A DNA stretch of 64,000 nucleotides, taken from contig NZ_CP155792.1 in the NCBI RefSeq assembly GCF_039729015.1, forward strand, positions 578,001 through 642,000, written 5' to 3'. Below are positions 8,891 through 16,279 of this stretch, piece after piece. This stretch comes from Blastococcus sp. HT6-30 (GTDB taxonomy: Bacteria > Actinomycetota > Actinomycetes > Mycobacteriales > Geodermatophilaceae). Positions within the stretch are counted from its first letter, which is position 1, and every line of letters begins with the position of its first letter. The notes beneath the pieces were generated by a model. That model was given only the letters and a program-made list of their open reading frames with translations. It did no database searches and was not told the origin of the DNA. The translations under genes and the position numbers were made by a program.

Positions 8891-9700
8891 TCAGACGGCC
8901 TGGCAGACCGGGCACCAGTAGAGATTGCGCCCGGCCATCACCTGGGTGCGGATCTCGGTGCCGCAGAGCCGGCACGGCAGGCCCGTGCGGCGGTAGACGT
9001 AGTGCGCGTCCTCCCGCCGGACCGCGCCGCTGCGCCGGGAGCGGTCCTCGGGCCGGGTGGTGACGATCCGGCCCATCCGGACGCCGCTCCGCAGCAGGGT
9101 GACCAGGTCCCGCCACATCGCCGCCCACAGGTCGGCGTCGACCTGCCGGCCAGGGCGGAACGGCGAGACGCGGTGCCGGAAGAGCACCTCGGCCCGGTAC
9201 ACGTTCCCGACGCCGGCCAGCACCGACTGGTCCATCAGCAGGGCACCGATGGCGGTGCGGCTGCCGGCGATGCGCCGGTGGGCGGCGGTGCCGTCGGCGC
9301 GGGGGCGGAGCGGGTCGGGGCCCAGCCGGTCCAGGATCCGGTCCACCTCGGGGGTGGCCAGGACCTCGCAGGCGGTGGGCCCGCGCAGATCGGTCCACAC
9401 GCCGGCGCCGTCGGGCCCGTCGGCCTCCCAGCGCATCCGCAGCGCCCCCTTCGCCGGGGGCGGCGTGCCGGCGCCGGTGGTGAAGCTGCCGTAGAGGCCC
9501 AGGTGCACGTGCAGGCTGTCGCCGCCGAAGCGCGCGAAGAGGTGCTTGCCGTAGGAGAAGACCTCGTCGAGCACCCGGCCGTCGAGCAGACCGGCGCCGG
9601 CCTCGAAACGCCCCTGCGGGCTGGTGACGTGCACCGGCCGGCCGGCGAACAGCAGCTGCTGCTCGCGCGCGAGGCGGAACAGGGTGTGGCCCTCGGGCAT
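8891..9700 (-). CDS. Fpg/Nei-family DNA glycosylase (Nei2-like)
   Basis: This bifunctional base-excision-repair glycosylase/AP lyase is 269 residues. It starts with the catalytic N-terminus MPEGHTLFRLA, in which Pro2 forms the Schiff base and Glu3 is essential. The central helix-two-turn-helix segment is LLMDQSVLAGVGNVYRAE, and the C-terminal zinc finger has Cys pairs at CRLCG and CPVCQ. The PEGHT form rather than PELPE places it in the endonuclease VIII-like branch common in actinobacteria (Nei2 in mycobacteria), which removes oxidised pyrimidines. The ATG at 9700 is fixed by the catalytic proline. A TAGGCT box 6 nt upstream suggests a leaderless transcript. Confidence 0.93.
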   Translation of the reverse strand: MPEGHTLFRLAREQQLLFAGRPVHVTSPQGRFEAGAGLLDGRVLDEVFSYGKHLFARFGGDSLHVHLGLYGSFTTGAGTPPPAKGALRMRWEADGPDGAGVWTDLRGPTACEVLATPEVDRILDRLGPDPLRPRADGTAAHRRIAGSRTAIGALLMDQSVLAGVGNVYRAEVLFRHRVSPFRPGRQVDADLWAAMWRDLVTLLRSGVRMGRIVTTRPEDRSRRSGAVRREDAHYVYRRTGLPCRLCGTEIRTQVMAGRNLYWCPVCQAV

Positions 9701-9706
9701 CCGCGC

Positions 9707-9712
9707 AGCCTA
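9707..9712 (-). promoter_or_regulatory. -10 box TAGGCT for the Nei-like gene (leaderless)
   Basis: On the minus strand TAGGCT is followed by six bases and then the ATG at 9700, putting the expected transcription start at or next to the start codon. No ribosome-binding site is present. The TANNNT form is the usual actinobacterial -10; the assignment is inference. Confidence 0.45.
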
Positions 9713-9733
9713 GGTGGCCCCGCGGAACGGCGC

Positions 9734-10054
9734 TCAGTGGTCGGCGGTCTCCAGCCCGAAGTGCGGGCGGTCGTCGACGGCCACCAGGTAGGTCAGCTCC
9801 GGGTGCTGCTGGATGTAGCGGCGGACGAAGGAGCAGTACGGCAGCACGGTGAGCCCGCGCTCGCGGGCAGCGTCGAGCACGCCGGCGACGAGCGTCGTCC
9901 CGATGCCCTGGCCGCCCACGGACGGGTCCACCTCGGTGTGCGGGAGGGTCATCTGCCCGTTCTCCACGTGGTAGCTGGCCAGTCCGACGACGCGCTCGCC
10001 CTGCCGGACCTCGAAGCGTCCCCGTTCGGGGACGTCGACCACCGTGGTCTCCAT
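9734..10054 (-). CDS. YjdJ/Acetyltransf_CG-type GNAT N-acetyltransferase
   Basis: The 106-residue product has the compact GNAT fold of the YjdJ family (PF14542): strand GRFEVRQGERVVGLASYHV, then TEVDPSVGGQGIGTTLV, the acetyl-CoA-binding QGIGT loop, and the typical end TVLPYCSFVRRYIQQHPEL. The family is widespread, and its substrates are largely unknown. The frame runs back to 10183, but the ATG at 10054 follows a clear GGGAGGGTGG ribosome site and begins at the domain, so it is chosen. It lies just downstream of the Nei-like gene's promoter on the same strand. Confidence 0.88.
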   Translation of the reverse strand: METTVVDVPERGRFEVRQGERVVGLASYHVENGQMTLPHTEVDPSVGGQGIGTTLVAGVLDAARERGLTVLPYCSFVRRYIQQHPELTYLVAVDDRPHFGLETADH

Positions 10055-10239
10055 CGTTCGTCCACCCTCCCTGGGCTCCGACGTCGGTGCCGGAACTCGG
10101 CATGCGTCCCAGTACGGTAACCCGCTGGAACCGCGCCGTCTCTCCTCCGTACGGGCGAGAGTCGGGTGCAGCGCGGGTTCCACCAGGCCACCCGCTAGCC
10201 TCTCGGCGAAGGTCCGGGCGCGGGTCAGACCGCGCCGAG

Positions 10240-10312
10240 GCCCCCGTAGCTCAGGGGATAGAGCATCGGTTTCCTAAACCGTGTGTCGCAGGTTCGAATC
10301 CTGCCGGGGGCA
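10240..10312 (+). tRNA. tRNA-Arg (anticodon CCT)
   Basis: A 73-nt cloverleaf folds with acceptor stem GCCCCCG/CGGGGGC, D-stem GCTC/GAGC, anticodon loop TTCCTAA (anticodon CCT, reading AGG), T-arm GCAGG-TTCGAAT-CCTGC and discriminator A. CCA is not encoded. The antisense strand is read as the last codons of the alpha/beta hydrolase gene. A TAGCCT box at 10196-10201 may be the promoter. Confidence 0.96.
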
Positions 10313-11146
10313 CGTCGAGCGCGCCGAGGCGTTCCCGGCGGCTCGATCGGGGAGCTCCCGGCCGCGGGCGGCGGTCTGCTCGACGATCCGGACGATCGTC
10401 CCGGGCCGGTCCGAATGGGGCGCGTGACCGGCGGCCAGCAGCGGGCGGAACCGGGAGCCCGGGATCCAGGGCAGGTAGCGGACGGTCTGGCCGGAGCTGA
10501 TCCAGTCGGCGGCGCCCTGTACCAGGGTGACCGGGCACCCGATCCGGTCCATGCCGCGGGGGACGTCGAGCAGCAGCGCCCAGAGCAGGATCCGCCAGTA
10601 GTCGCGGGAGTCGGCGAACCCCTCGCGGGCGCCGATCGCCTCGTCGCGCCGGGTCGCCCACGGACGGGCCTTGAGCGGGAACAGCATCGCCGCCCGGCCG
10701 ACGGCGGAGCGGGAGAGCGGCTCCACCAGCGGCTGCGCGGTGCGCATGACGACCCGGGCGAGCGCCATGCCGCTGCCCTGGACGACGCGCTCGGGCAGGA
10801 CGTTCAGCCCGGACGGGCCGATGGCGACCACCGAGCGGGCGCGGCCGCGACGGGCGAGCTCCAGCGCGAGCCGGGCGCCCAGGGAGTTGCCGAGCACGTG
10901 CACCCGCTGGAGTCCCGCCTCGTCCAAGGTGCGTTCCACCGCGTCGGTGAGCGCGGCGACGGTCGGGCGCTCGGGCAGGTGCGGCGAGCGGCCGGTGCCC
11001 GGGAGGTCGACGTTGAGCAGGTCGAAGCGCTCGGCCAGGGCGGGGACGACGGCGGTGAAGTCGCGGTGCGAGCTGCCCATGCCGTGCATCAGGAGCAGAG
11101 GCTCGCCCGATCCGGATCGGGACCCCCACAGCAGCGGTGCGGTCAC
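10274..11146 (-). CDS. Alpha/beta hydrolase
   Basis: This 290-residue alpha/beta hydrolase has the oxyanion region LLLMHGMGSSHRDF, the nucleophile elbow HVLGNSLGARLALE (GNSLG, with Ser as nucleophile), an acidic residue region VQGAADWISS and a late catalytic His in LLAAGHAPHSDRPG. It probably acts as an esterase, lipase or similar; substrate unknown. The frame is open upstream to 11260; GTG 11146 (VTAPLLWGS) starts at the fold, but the ribosome site is weak. The last codons, giving PRQDSNLRHTV, lie antisense to the tRNA-Arg gene, so the stop codon falls inside the tRNA anticodon loop. A natural C-terminus a little earlier was probably lost. Confidence 0.8.
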   Translation of the reverse strand: MTAPLLWGSRSGSGEPLLLMHGMGSSHRDFTAVVPALAERFDLLNVDLPGTGRSPHLPERPTVAALTDAVERTLDEAGLQRVHVLGNSLGARLALELARRGRARSVVAIGPSGLNVLPERVVQGSGMALARVVMRTAQPLVEPLSRSAVGRAAMLFPLKARPWATRRDEAIGAREGFADSRDYWRILLWALLLDVPRGMDRIGCPVTLVQGAADWISSGQTVRYLPWIPGSRFRPLLAAGHAPHSDRPGTIVRIVEQTAARGRELPDRAAGNASARSTCPRQDSNLRHTV

Positions 11147-11314
11147 CGTCCGGTCGTACCCGCCGGGACGCCAGCCGTGGCGTGACGTGCACCACCGGGG
11201 GTGCGGTCCGCGGGCGCCGTGTCCGCTGCCGTGAAACTGCTGCTCAAGCACTGGGTTCACCCGGTCGATGGAATGCAGGTCAGGTCGTCACCCCACGTGA
11301 GCGGAGCAACCAGC

Positions 11315-12010
11315 GTGTCCATCCCCAGTGCCGCCGTCACCCGGGTCCTCGTCCTCGCCGACGCGCCGGTCCTGCGTCGCGGCCTCGTCGGCATGATCGA
11401 CGAGACCGCCGGCATGCAGTCCGTCGGCGCCCCCGGGGAGACCCGGCGGGCGGTCCCGCTGGCCGAGTCCGCCCGCCCCGACGCCGTCGTCGTCGAGCTC
11501 GGGGCCGGACGCGGCGCCACGCTGAACGCCTGCCGCGACCTGCGGCGCCGTTTCCCGCGGGCGGCGATCGTCGCCGTGTCGACCTCCGAGGACGCGGCCG
11601 TGGTCAACGAGGCGCTGGCCGCCGGCATCCGCGGCTACCTGCTGATGAACACCTCCGCGACCCTCCTCGGCTGGGCGATCCTGGCCGCCCGCGCCGGGCG
11701 CACGGTCGTCGACCCGCAGATCCGCCGGGTTGAGGGCGGCGCCGCGCCGGTGGGCCGCGAGCTGACCCCCGAGGTGCCGCTGACCCGACGCGAGTCCGAC
11801 GTCCTCGACGAGCTGATCCTCGGCCAGTCGAACCGGAAGATCGGCGAGAACCTCTTCATCTCCGAGGACACCGTGAAATCCCACGTCAAGGCGATCCTGC
11901 GCAAGCTCGGCGCCCGCGACCGGGCGCACGCGGTCTCCATGGTCCTGTCGGCCCGCAACGGCTGCACCTGCGGCGCGCACAGCCTGACCGCCGCGCCCGT
12001 CGAGGTCTGA
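11315..12010 (+). CDS. NarL/FixJ-type response regulator with degenerate receiver
   Basis: The 231-residue protein combines an N-terminal CheY-like domain (residues 8-130) and a LuxR-type helix-turn-helix (about 155-215: LTRRESDVLDEL, SNRKIGENLFISEDTVKSHVKAILRKL). The receiver lacks the normal acidic pair after strand 1 (ADAP in place of ADDH). At the phosphoacceptor position it has Glu (AVVVELGAG) instead of Asp. It may therefore be constitutively active or controlled without phosphorylation. No histidine kinase is adjacent. The GTG at 11315 has GGAG 9-10 nt upstream; an ATG at 11273 is the alternative. The C-terminus carries CTCGAH, two cysteines of unknown role. Confidence 0.85.
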   Translation: MSIPSAAVTRVLVLADAPVLRRGLVGMIDETAGMQSVGAPGETRRAVPLAESARPDAVVVELGAGRGATLNACRDLRRRFPRAAIVAVSTSEDAAVVNEALAAGIRGYLLMNTSATLLGWAILAARAGRTVVDPQIRRVEGGAAPVGRELTPEVPLTRRESDVLDELILGQSNRKIGENLFISEDTVKSHVKAILRKLGARDRAHAVSMVLSARNGCTCGAHSLTAAPVEV

Positions 12011-12042
12011 CCCGGGCAGACGGCGAGCACCCGGGGTGGCGC

Positions 12043-12048
12043 TAGGTT
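12043..12048 (+). promoter_or_regulatory. -10 box TAGGTT for the 12055 sulfotransferase gene (leaderless)
   Basis: TAGGTT followed by six bases and ATG at 12055 matches the leaderless arrangement seen elsewhere in the window. No Shine-Dalgarno sequence is visible before this ATG. The assignment is inference from spacing. Confidence 0.4.
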
Positions 12049-12054
12049 GCCCCG

Positions 12055-12900
12055 ATGCGTCCTCCGACCGTCGACAGCGGCAGTGCCCGTGCGCAGGTGC
12101 AGCGGCTCTTCGTCGTCGGCTGCCCGCGGTCGGGCACCACGCTGCTGCAGTCCTTCCTGGCCGCCCACCCCGACGTCCACTCGTTCCCGGAGACGCACTT
12201 CTTCTACCGGCTGCGGGCCGCCGGTGACCGCGCCGAGCGGGGGCTGATCGGCGCCGAGCTCGCGGCGGACCTGCCCCAGGTCGCCCGTTTCCTGGGCCGG
12301 CCCGGTCTGCCCTGGCCGGTCCCCCCGACCGTGCGGTCAGTGGCCGGTTCGTTCGTGGCGACCGCGGACGCGGTGACCAGGGACGCGGGCCGCACCGCAT
12401 GGGTGGAGAAGACCCCGGCCAATCTCTACGCGATCGACCTCATCGAGCGCCTCGTGCCCGGTGCGCGCGTCCTGCACATCGTCCGGGACGGCGCTGACGT
12501 GGTCACCAGCCTCTGCGCCGTGGCCGGCGGCTGGGGCAGCACCTACACCGTCGACCAGGCCCTCGACCTGTGGAGCGAGTGCGTCGCCCTCACCGCAGCG
12601 CACCGCGACCGGCCGGGCCACCACGTCGTCTCCTACGCCGACCTCGCGCAGCAGCCCGAGCCCACGCTGCGGGCCACCTGCTCGGCGGTCGGGCTGGAGT
12701 ACTCCCCGGCGATGGTCGAGGGCCGGGCCGCCGCCGCGCGCGGCCTGATCAAGGACTTCGAGCACTGGAAGGGCGACAACGTCGGTCCGCTGCGGTACCG
12801 CCCGCGCGAGAGGTTCGCGCAGGCGTTCGACGCCGCGACCCGCCGTCGGATCGAGGAGCGGGTGGGCGCCGTGCAGCTGCCGGAGGCCGCCGTCCGCTGA
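12055..12900 (+). CDS. Sulfotransferase family protein
   Basis: The 281-residue protein has the PAPS-binding 5' phosphosulfate loop FVVGCPRSGTTLLQSFL (residues 18-34), the ETHFFYRL segment and the 3'-phosphate-binding region RVLHIVRDGADVVTSL near residue 140. These define the P-loop-like sulfotransferase fold that transfers sulfate from PAPS to a hydroxyl or amino group of a glycan, lipid or small molecule. The acceptor is unknown. It stands alone here, some 37 kb from the PAPS-forming cys genes in this window. The start is supported by a leaderless -10 box. Confidence 0.87.
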   Translation: MRPPTVDSGSARAQVQRLFVVGCPRSGTTLLQSFLAAHPDVHSFPETHFFYRLRAAGDRAERGLIGAELAADLPQVARFLGRPGLPWPVPPTVRSVAGSFVATADAVTRDAGRTAWVEKTPANLYAIDLIERLVPGARVLHIVRDGADVVTSLCAVAGGWGSTYTVDQALDLWSECVALTAAHRDRPGHHVVSYADLAQQPEPTLRATCSAVGLEYSPAMVEGRAAAARGLIKDFEHWKGDNVGPLRYRPRERFAQAFDAATRRRIEERVGAVQLPEAAVR

Positions 12901-12990
12901 GCCGTGGAGCCCGGCCGGGCGGGCCCCTGTGGGTTCCCGTGCTGGGCCACGGTGGGCACAGCCGGTCCACCGGCGGGCAGGATGGGTGGC

Positions 12991-13437
12991 ATGGGTCAGG
13001 TCGTCGCCACCACCGAACGGGTCCTTCGCGCACCGGCGGACGTCGTCCGTGCCGCGCTCGCCGACTACGCCGTCACCCGGCCGCAGGTGCTGCCCGAGCA
13101 GTACAGCGACTACCGGGTGGACGCCGGCGGGCAGGGCGCCGGCACGACGGTGCACTGGCGTCTGCAGGCCACCTCCAAGCGGGTGCGCGAACAGGACGTC
13201 GTCGTCACCGAGACCCCGGACGGGGCGCTCGTGGAGACCGACACCAACTCCACCATGGTGACCACCTGGACCGTCTCCGGCGCCGACGCCGGGGTCAGTA
13301 CGGTGCGGGCCCGCACCACCTGGACCGGCGCCGGCGGGATCGGCGGCTTCTTCGAGCGCACGTTCGCCCCGAAGGGGCTGGCCCGCATCCAGGACGCCAT
13401 GCTGACCCGGCTCGAGCAGGTGCTCTCCGCTCGCTGA
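12991..13437 (+). CDS. SRPBCC-family (START/Bet v1-like) protein
   Basis: The 148-residue protein has the helix-grip pattern of polyketide-cyclase/SRPBCC proteins: VVATTERVLRAPADVVRAALADY at the start, alternating beta strands (TTVHWRLQATSK, TTWTVSGAD) and a long C-terminal helix FAPKGLARIQDAMLTRLEQVL. Such proteins bind hydrophobic ligands in a central pocket, and many are of unknown function. The ATG at 12991 starts at the domain; another ATG three codons upstream at 12982 is possible. No enzyme activity can be assigned. Confidence 0.82.
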   Translation: MGQVVATTERVLRAPADVVRAALADYAVTRPQVLPEQYSDYRVDAGGQGAGTTVHWRLQATSKRVREQDVVVTETPDGALVETDTNSTMVTTWTVSGADAGVSTVRARTTWTGAGGIGGFFERTFAPKGLARIQDAMLTRLEQVLSAR

Positions 13438-13499
13438 CCGGGAGGCCCGAACGACCGGTGCCGGCGGCGCATCCGCCGTTCGGCAGGGACGATGGGCGG

Positions 13500-14357
13500 G
13501 TGACCCTCGCACCACCCGCCGTCCCGGGGGCCGGCGCCGCGCTGGACGCCCTCGCCGACCTCGTCGCCGACGGAGACGTCGTGGTCCTGTCCGGGGCGGG
13601 TCTCTCCACCGACTCCGGCATCCCCGACTACCGGGGCGCCACCGGCAGCCTGCGCCGGCACACCCCCATGACGTACCAGACGTTCACCCGCGACCCGCTC
13701 GGCCGGCACCGCTACTGGGCCCGCAGCTTCGTGGGCTGGCGGCAGATGCGCGCGGCCCGGCCCAACGACGGGCACCGCGCGGTCGCCGCCCTGCAGGAGG
13801 CCGGGCTGCTGTCCGGCGTCGTCACGCAGAACGTCGACGGACTGCACCAGGCCGGCGGCGCCCGGGACGTCGTCGAGCTGCACGGTGGGCTGGACCGCAC
13901 CGTCTGCCTGGGCTGCGGCGACGTCGCCGACCGCGCGGCGCTGGACGAGCGGCTGCGGGACGCGAACCCGCACTTCGGCCCGCAGGCCGACGAGATCAAC
14001 CCCGACGGCGACGCCGAGCTCCCCGACGACGTGCTGGACGGCTTCGTGATGGTCGACTGCCTGGCCTGCGGGGCCGGGCCGCTCAAGCCCGACGTCGTCT
14101 TCTTCGGTGAGACGGTGCCCCGCGACCGGGTCGACCACTGCTTCTCCCTGGTGGAGGACGCCGGCAGCCTGCTGGTGCTCGGGTCCTCCCTCACCGTCAT
14201 GAGCGGCTACCGCTTCGTGCTGCGGGCGGCCAAGCTGGGCATCCCGGTGGGGATCGTCAACGTCGGCGCCACCCGCGGTGACGCGAAGGCCGACGTGCGG
14301 GTCGACGCACCGCTGGGCGAGGTCCTGCCGGCGCTGGCGGCCCGCCTGGCCGCATGA
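13500..14357 (+). CDS. Sir2-family NAD-dependent protein deacetylase
   Basis: The 285-residue sirtuin removes acyl groups from lysines using NAD+. Visible motifs are the NAD-binding VVLSGAGLSTDSGIPDYRG (residues 30-48), the TQNVDGLHQAGG block with the catalytic His in VELHGGL, a zinc ribbon with Cys pairs CLGCG and CLACG separated by an insert of about 45 residues, and LGSSLTVMSGYRFV. The intact zinc ribbon and deacetylase motifs argue for a regular deacetylase rather than a defence NADase. The GTG at 13500 is chosen because the frame upstream lies over the SRPBCC gene. Its stop falls at the ATGA of a possible early start of the next gene. Confidence 0.92.
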   Translation: MTLAPPAVPGAGAALDALADLVADGDVVVLSGAGLSTDSGIPDYRGATGSLRRHTPMTYQTFTRDPLGRHRYWARSFVGWRQMRAARPNDGHRAVAALQEAGLLSGVVTQNVDGLHQAGGARDVVELHGGLDRTVCLGCGDVADRAALDERLRDANPHFGPQADEINPDGDAELPDDVLDGFVMVDCLACGAGPLKPDVVFFGETVPRDRVDHCFSLVEDAGSLLVLGSSLTVMSGYRFVLRAAKLGIPVGIVNVGATRGDAKADVRVDAPLGEVLPALAARLAA

Positions 14358-14461
14358 GCCGGGAGGTCCAGCGCACCGACGACGCGCGGCGCGAGCGCTG
14401 GGAGGCCGCCCTGCGCGCGCCCGGGGTTGACCGCGTGTCGGACCGGGCAGGAACCGCCGCG

Positions 14462-15376
14462 ATGCAGACCTTCGTGCCCGTGGCCGACTTCGAGGAGAGC
14501 GCGCGGCTGCTCGACTCCCCGCGGCTGGGCAAGCAGCGGGTGGAGACGCTCCAGATCCTCCGGGCGCTGGAGCTGCCCGACTACGGCTGGGCGAGCCATC
14601 CGGTGGTGGCGATGTGGCGCGGCCGGACGGCGGCGCTGGTGAGCTACGGCCTGGCCATGGTGCGGGTCTGGCGCGAGCGCGGTTTCGCCGACACCACGGG
14701 GACGCTGATCGGCGAGTTCGCCCCCGACGTCGTCGGCGTGCCCCAGGCCGAGCTGGCGGCCGCCGGTCTGCTCCCGTCCTGGATCGGCAACGAGGCGCTG
14801 CACCTCTCGCACCGTTCGAACCTGATCGCCAAGGACCCGGACTTCTACCGCGGCCGGTTCGCCGAGCTGTTCGGCCCCGAGCCCGACGACCTGCCCTACC
14901 TCTGGCCCGGTCCGGACGACCTGCCGCCGGCGCCCGAACCCGAGGGCGTGCGGGTGTGGGTGGTGCGGCCGCGTGCGCACAACGAGCTGGGAGCCTGCCT
15001 GGCGGCCGGGGTGATCGGGCTGGGTACGCAGTCGGGCATCGACGTCGACGCCACCGGGATGGATCCTCCCGAGCTGCGGGCGCTCTCCAAGGACATCTCC
15101 GGCCGCCGCCCGGCCAAGGACCTCCGCCAGCTGTCGGCGTTCCTCGACGAGATGAAGCCCGGGGACCCGGTGGGCCTGCCCATCGAGCACGGCGCCGGGC
15201 TGCTGGTCGGCGAGGTGGTGGGGGACTACCTGTTCCAGGGCCGCGAGCTGCTGCCGCACCGGCGGCCGGCGCGCTGGGACAGGGTGGTGCCGCGCGCGGC
15301 CGCCCGGCCGCCCGCGACCCTCCAGGACCCGCGCGCGCTGTTCCAGGTCGTCCTCGACCCGGCGGTGCTGGGCTAA
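14462..15376 (+). CDS. MSMEG_6728-type pyrimidine-dimer-glycosylase-like protein fused to a Mrr_N/EVE-like domain
   Basis: Residues 1-150 resemble the pyrimidine dimer DNA glycosylase (T4 endonuclease V-like, PF03013/MSMEG_6728) family: MQTFVPVADFEESARLLDSPR, LGKQRVETLQILRAL, HPVVAMWRGR, ALHLSHRSNLI. The next ~155 residues form a second domain with VWVVRPR, GLGTQSG, LSKDISGRR, a KPGDPVGLPI strand and GEVVGDYLFQ...HRRPARW. This looks like the PUA-like N-terminal (EVE/Mrr_N) domains that read modified bases. The frame is open to 14354, which would give an ATGA overlap with the sirtuin; the family start MQTF at 14462 with AGGA upstream is preferred. Expected role: repair or recognition of damaged DNA. 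Confidence 0.72.
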   Translation: MQTFVPVADFEESARLLDSPRLGKQRVETLQILRALELPDYGWASHPVVAMWRGRTAALVSYGLAMVRVWRERGFADTTGTLIGEFAPDVVGVPQAELAAAGLLPSWIGNEALHLSHRSNLIAKDPDFYRGRFAELFGPEPDDLPYLWPGPDDLPPAPEPEGVRVWVVRPRAHNELGACLAAGVIGLGTQSGIDVDATGMDPPELRALSKDISGRRPAKDLRQLSAFLDEMKPGDPVGLPIEHGAGLLVGEVVGDYLFQGRELLPHRRPARWDRVVPRAAARPPATLQDPRALFQVVLDPAVLG

Positions 15377-15789
15377 CCCGGCAGCGGGACGTTCTGCAGC
15401 CGCACCTGGCCGCGGGCGACGAGCTTGCCGTCCTCGGCGCGGGTGAGCAGCACCTGCCAGAGCTGCTGGGTCCGGCCCTGCTGGACCGGCTCGGCGACGA
15501 CCTCGACCCGGCCCCTGGTCGTGGAGCGGATGAAGTCGGTGTTGTTGTTGACGCCGACGGAGAACTGGCCCTGGTCCCGCACCGCCGTGCTCGCGCCGAT
15601 GCTGGCGGCGGACTCGACGACCGAGCAGTAGACGCCGCCGTGCACCACGCCCCACGGGGTGTGCTGGTCCGGGCCGAGGTCCACGTGGCCGGCCACGCGG
15701 GTGGCGGTGGACTCGGTGACGGTGAACTGCATCGCCGCCACGAACGGGCTCGCGACCCTGGGGTCGTCCGGCGGCTGTTGCTCGCTCAC
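15373..15789 (-). CDS. PaaI-family hotdog thioesterase
   Basis: The 138-residue protein has a hotdog fold with the PaaI/4HBT signature: GPDQHTPWGVVHGGVYCSVVESAAS, where HGG and the following acidic residue line the active site, then VGVNNNTDFIRSTTRGRVEVVAEP. Such enzymes hydrolyse acyl-CoA thioesters, often phenylacetyl- or 4-hydroxybenzoyl-CoA types. The GTG at 15789 overlaps the stop of the upstream VOC gene by 4 nt (GTGA), so the pair is a transcription and translation unit. Its stop overlaps the stop of the convergent glycosylase gene (CTAA at 15373-15376). Confidence 0.9.
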   Translation of the reverse strand: MSEQQPPDDPRVASPFVAAMQFTVTESTATRVAGHVDLGPDQHTPWGVVHGGVYCSVVESAASIGASTAVRDQGQFSVGVNNNTDFIRSTTRGRVEVVAEPVQQGRTQQLWQVLLTRAEDGKLVARGQVRLQNVPLPG

Positions 15790-16145
15790 GCGTCCCACAC
15801 CAGGCAGAAGGGGTGGCCCACCGGGTCGGCGTAGACCCGGAAGTCACCGCCGCCGCCCGGGAGCGTGCGGGCACCCAGCGCCAGCGCCTTCGGCTCGGCC
15901 TCCTCGATGTCGGCGACCCGGATGTCGAGGTGGAACTGCTGCGGGCGGTCGGGGTCCGGCCACGCGGGAGGCTGCAGGTCCGGCGCCTGCTGGAAGGCGA
16001 TCCGGTACCCGGCGCCGGAGACGACGACCCAGTCGTCGCCGGGGCCGCCCTTGCTCACCTCCATGCCGAGCAGCTCGGCGTAGAAGCCGGCGAGCGCGTG
16101 CGGGTCGGGCGCGTCGATCACGACGGAGTGCAGCTGACCGATCAT
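15786..16145 (-). CDS. VOC (glyoxalase/bleomycin-resistance-like) protein
   Basis: The 119-residue protein has the paired beta-alpha-beta-beta-beta modules of the vicinal oxygen chelate family: MIGQLHSVVIDAPDPHALAGFY at the N-terminus, FHLDIRVADIEEAE in the second module and FRVYADPVGHPFCLVW at the C-terminus. The His near the start, the His in FHLDI and the conserved ADPVGHPFCL ending are usual for this group. The ATG at 16145 begins the domain, although the frame is open to 16271. It is translationally coupled to the thioesterase gene, so the two may handle the same compound; none can be named. Confidence 0.87.
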   Translation of the reverse strand: MIGQLHSVVIDAPDPHALAGFYAELLGMEVSKGGPGDDWVVVSGAGYRIAFQQAPDLQPPAWPDPDRPQQFHLDIRVADIEEAEPKALALGARTLPGGGGDFRVYADPVGHPFCLVWDA

Positions 16146-16279
16146 GGCTCCATCCTGGCGCTCCGCCCGGTGCGGCGACAGCCGTTTCCCGGCCACCGGC
16201 CGCAGCGATCCGGCCCCGGGATGCACGCCCGGCGGCGCGTGACCGAGGATCGAGCCGTGCCGTCCCCCCACGCCGCCCG

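Noticed and set aside
13500-15376. Sir2 plus glycosylase as a two-gene anti-phage system
   Set aside because: The sirtuin has a complete zinc ribbon and deacetylase motifs, and the partner looks like a DNA repair protein; nothing else points to defence.
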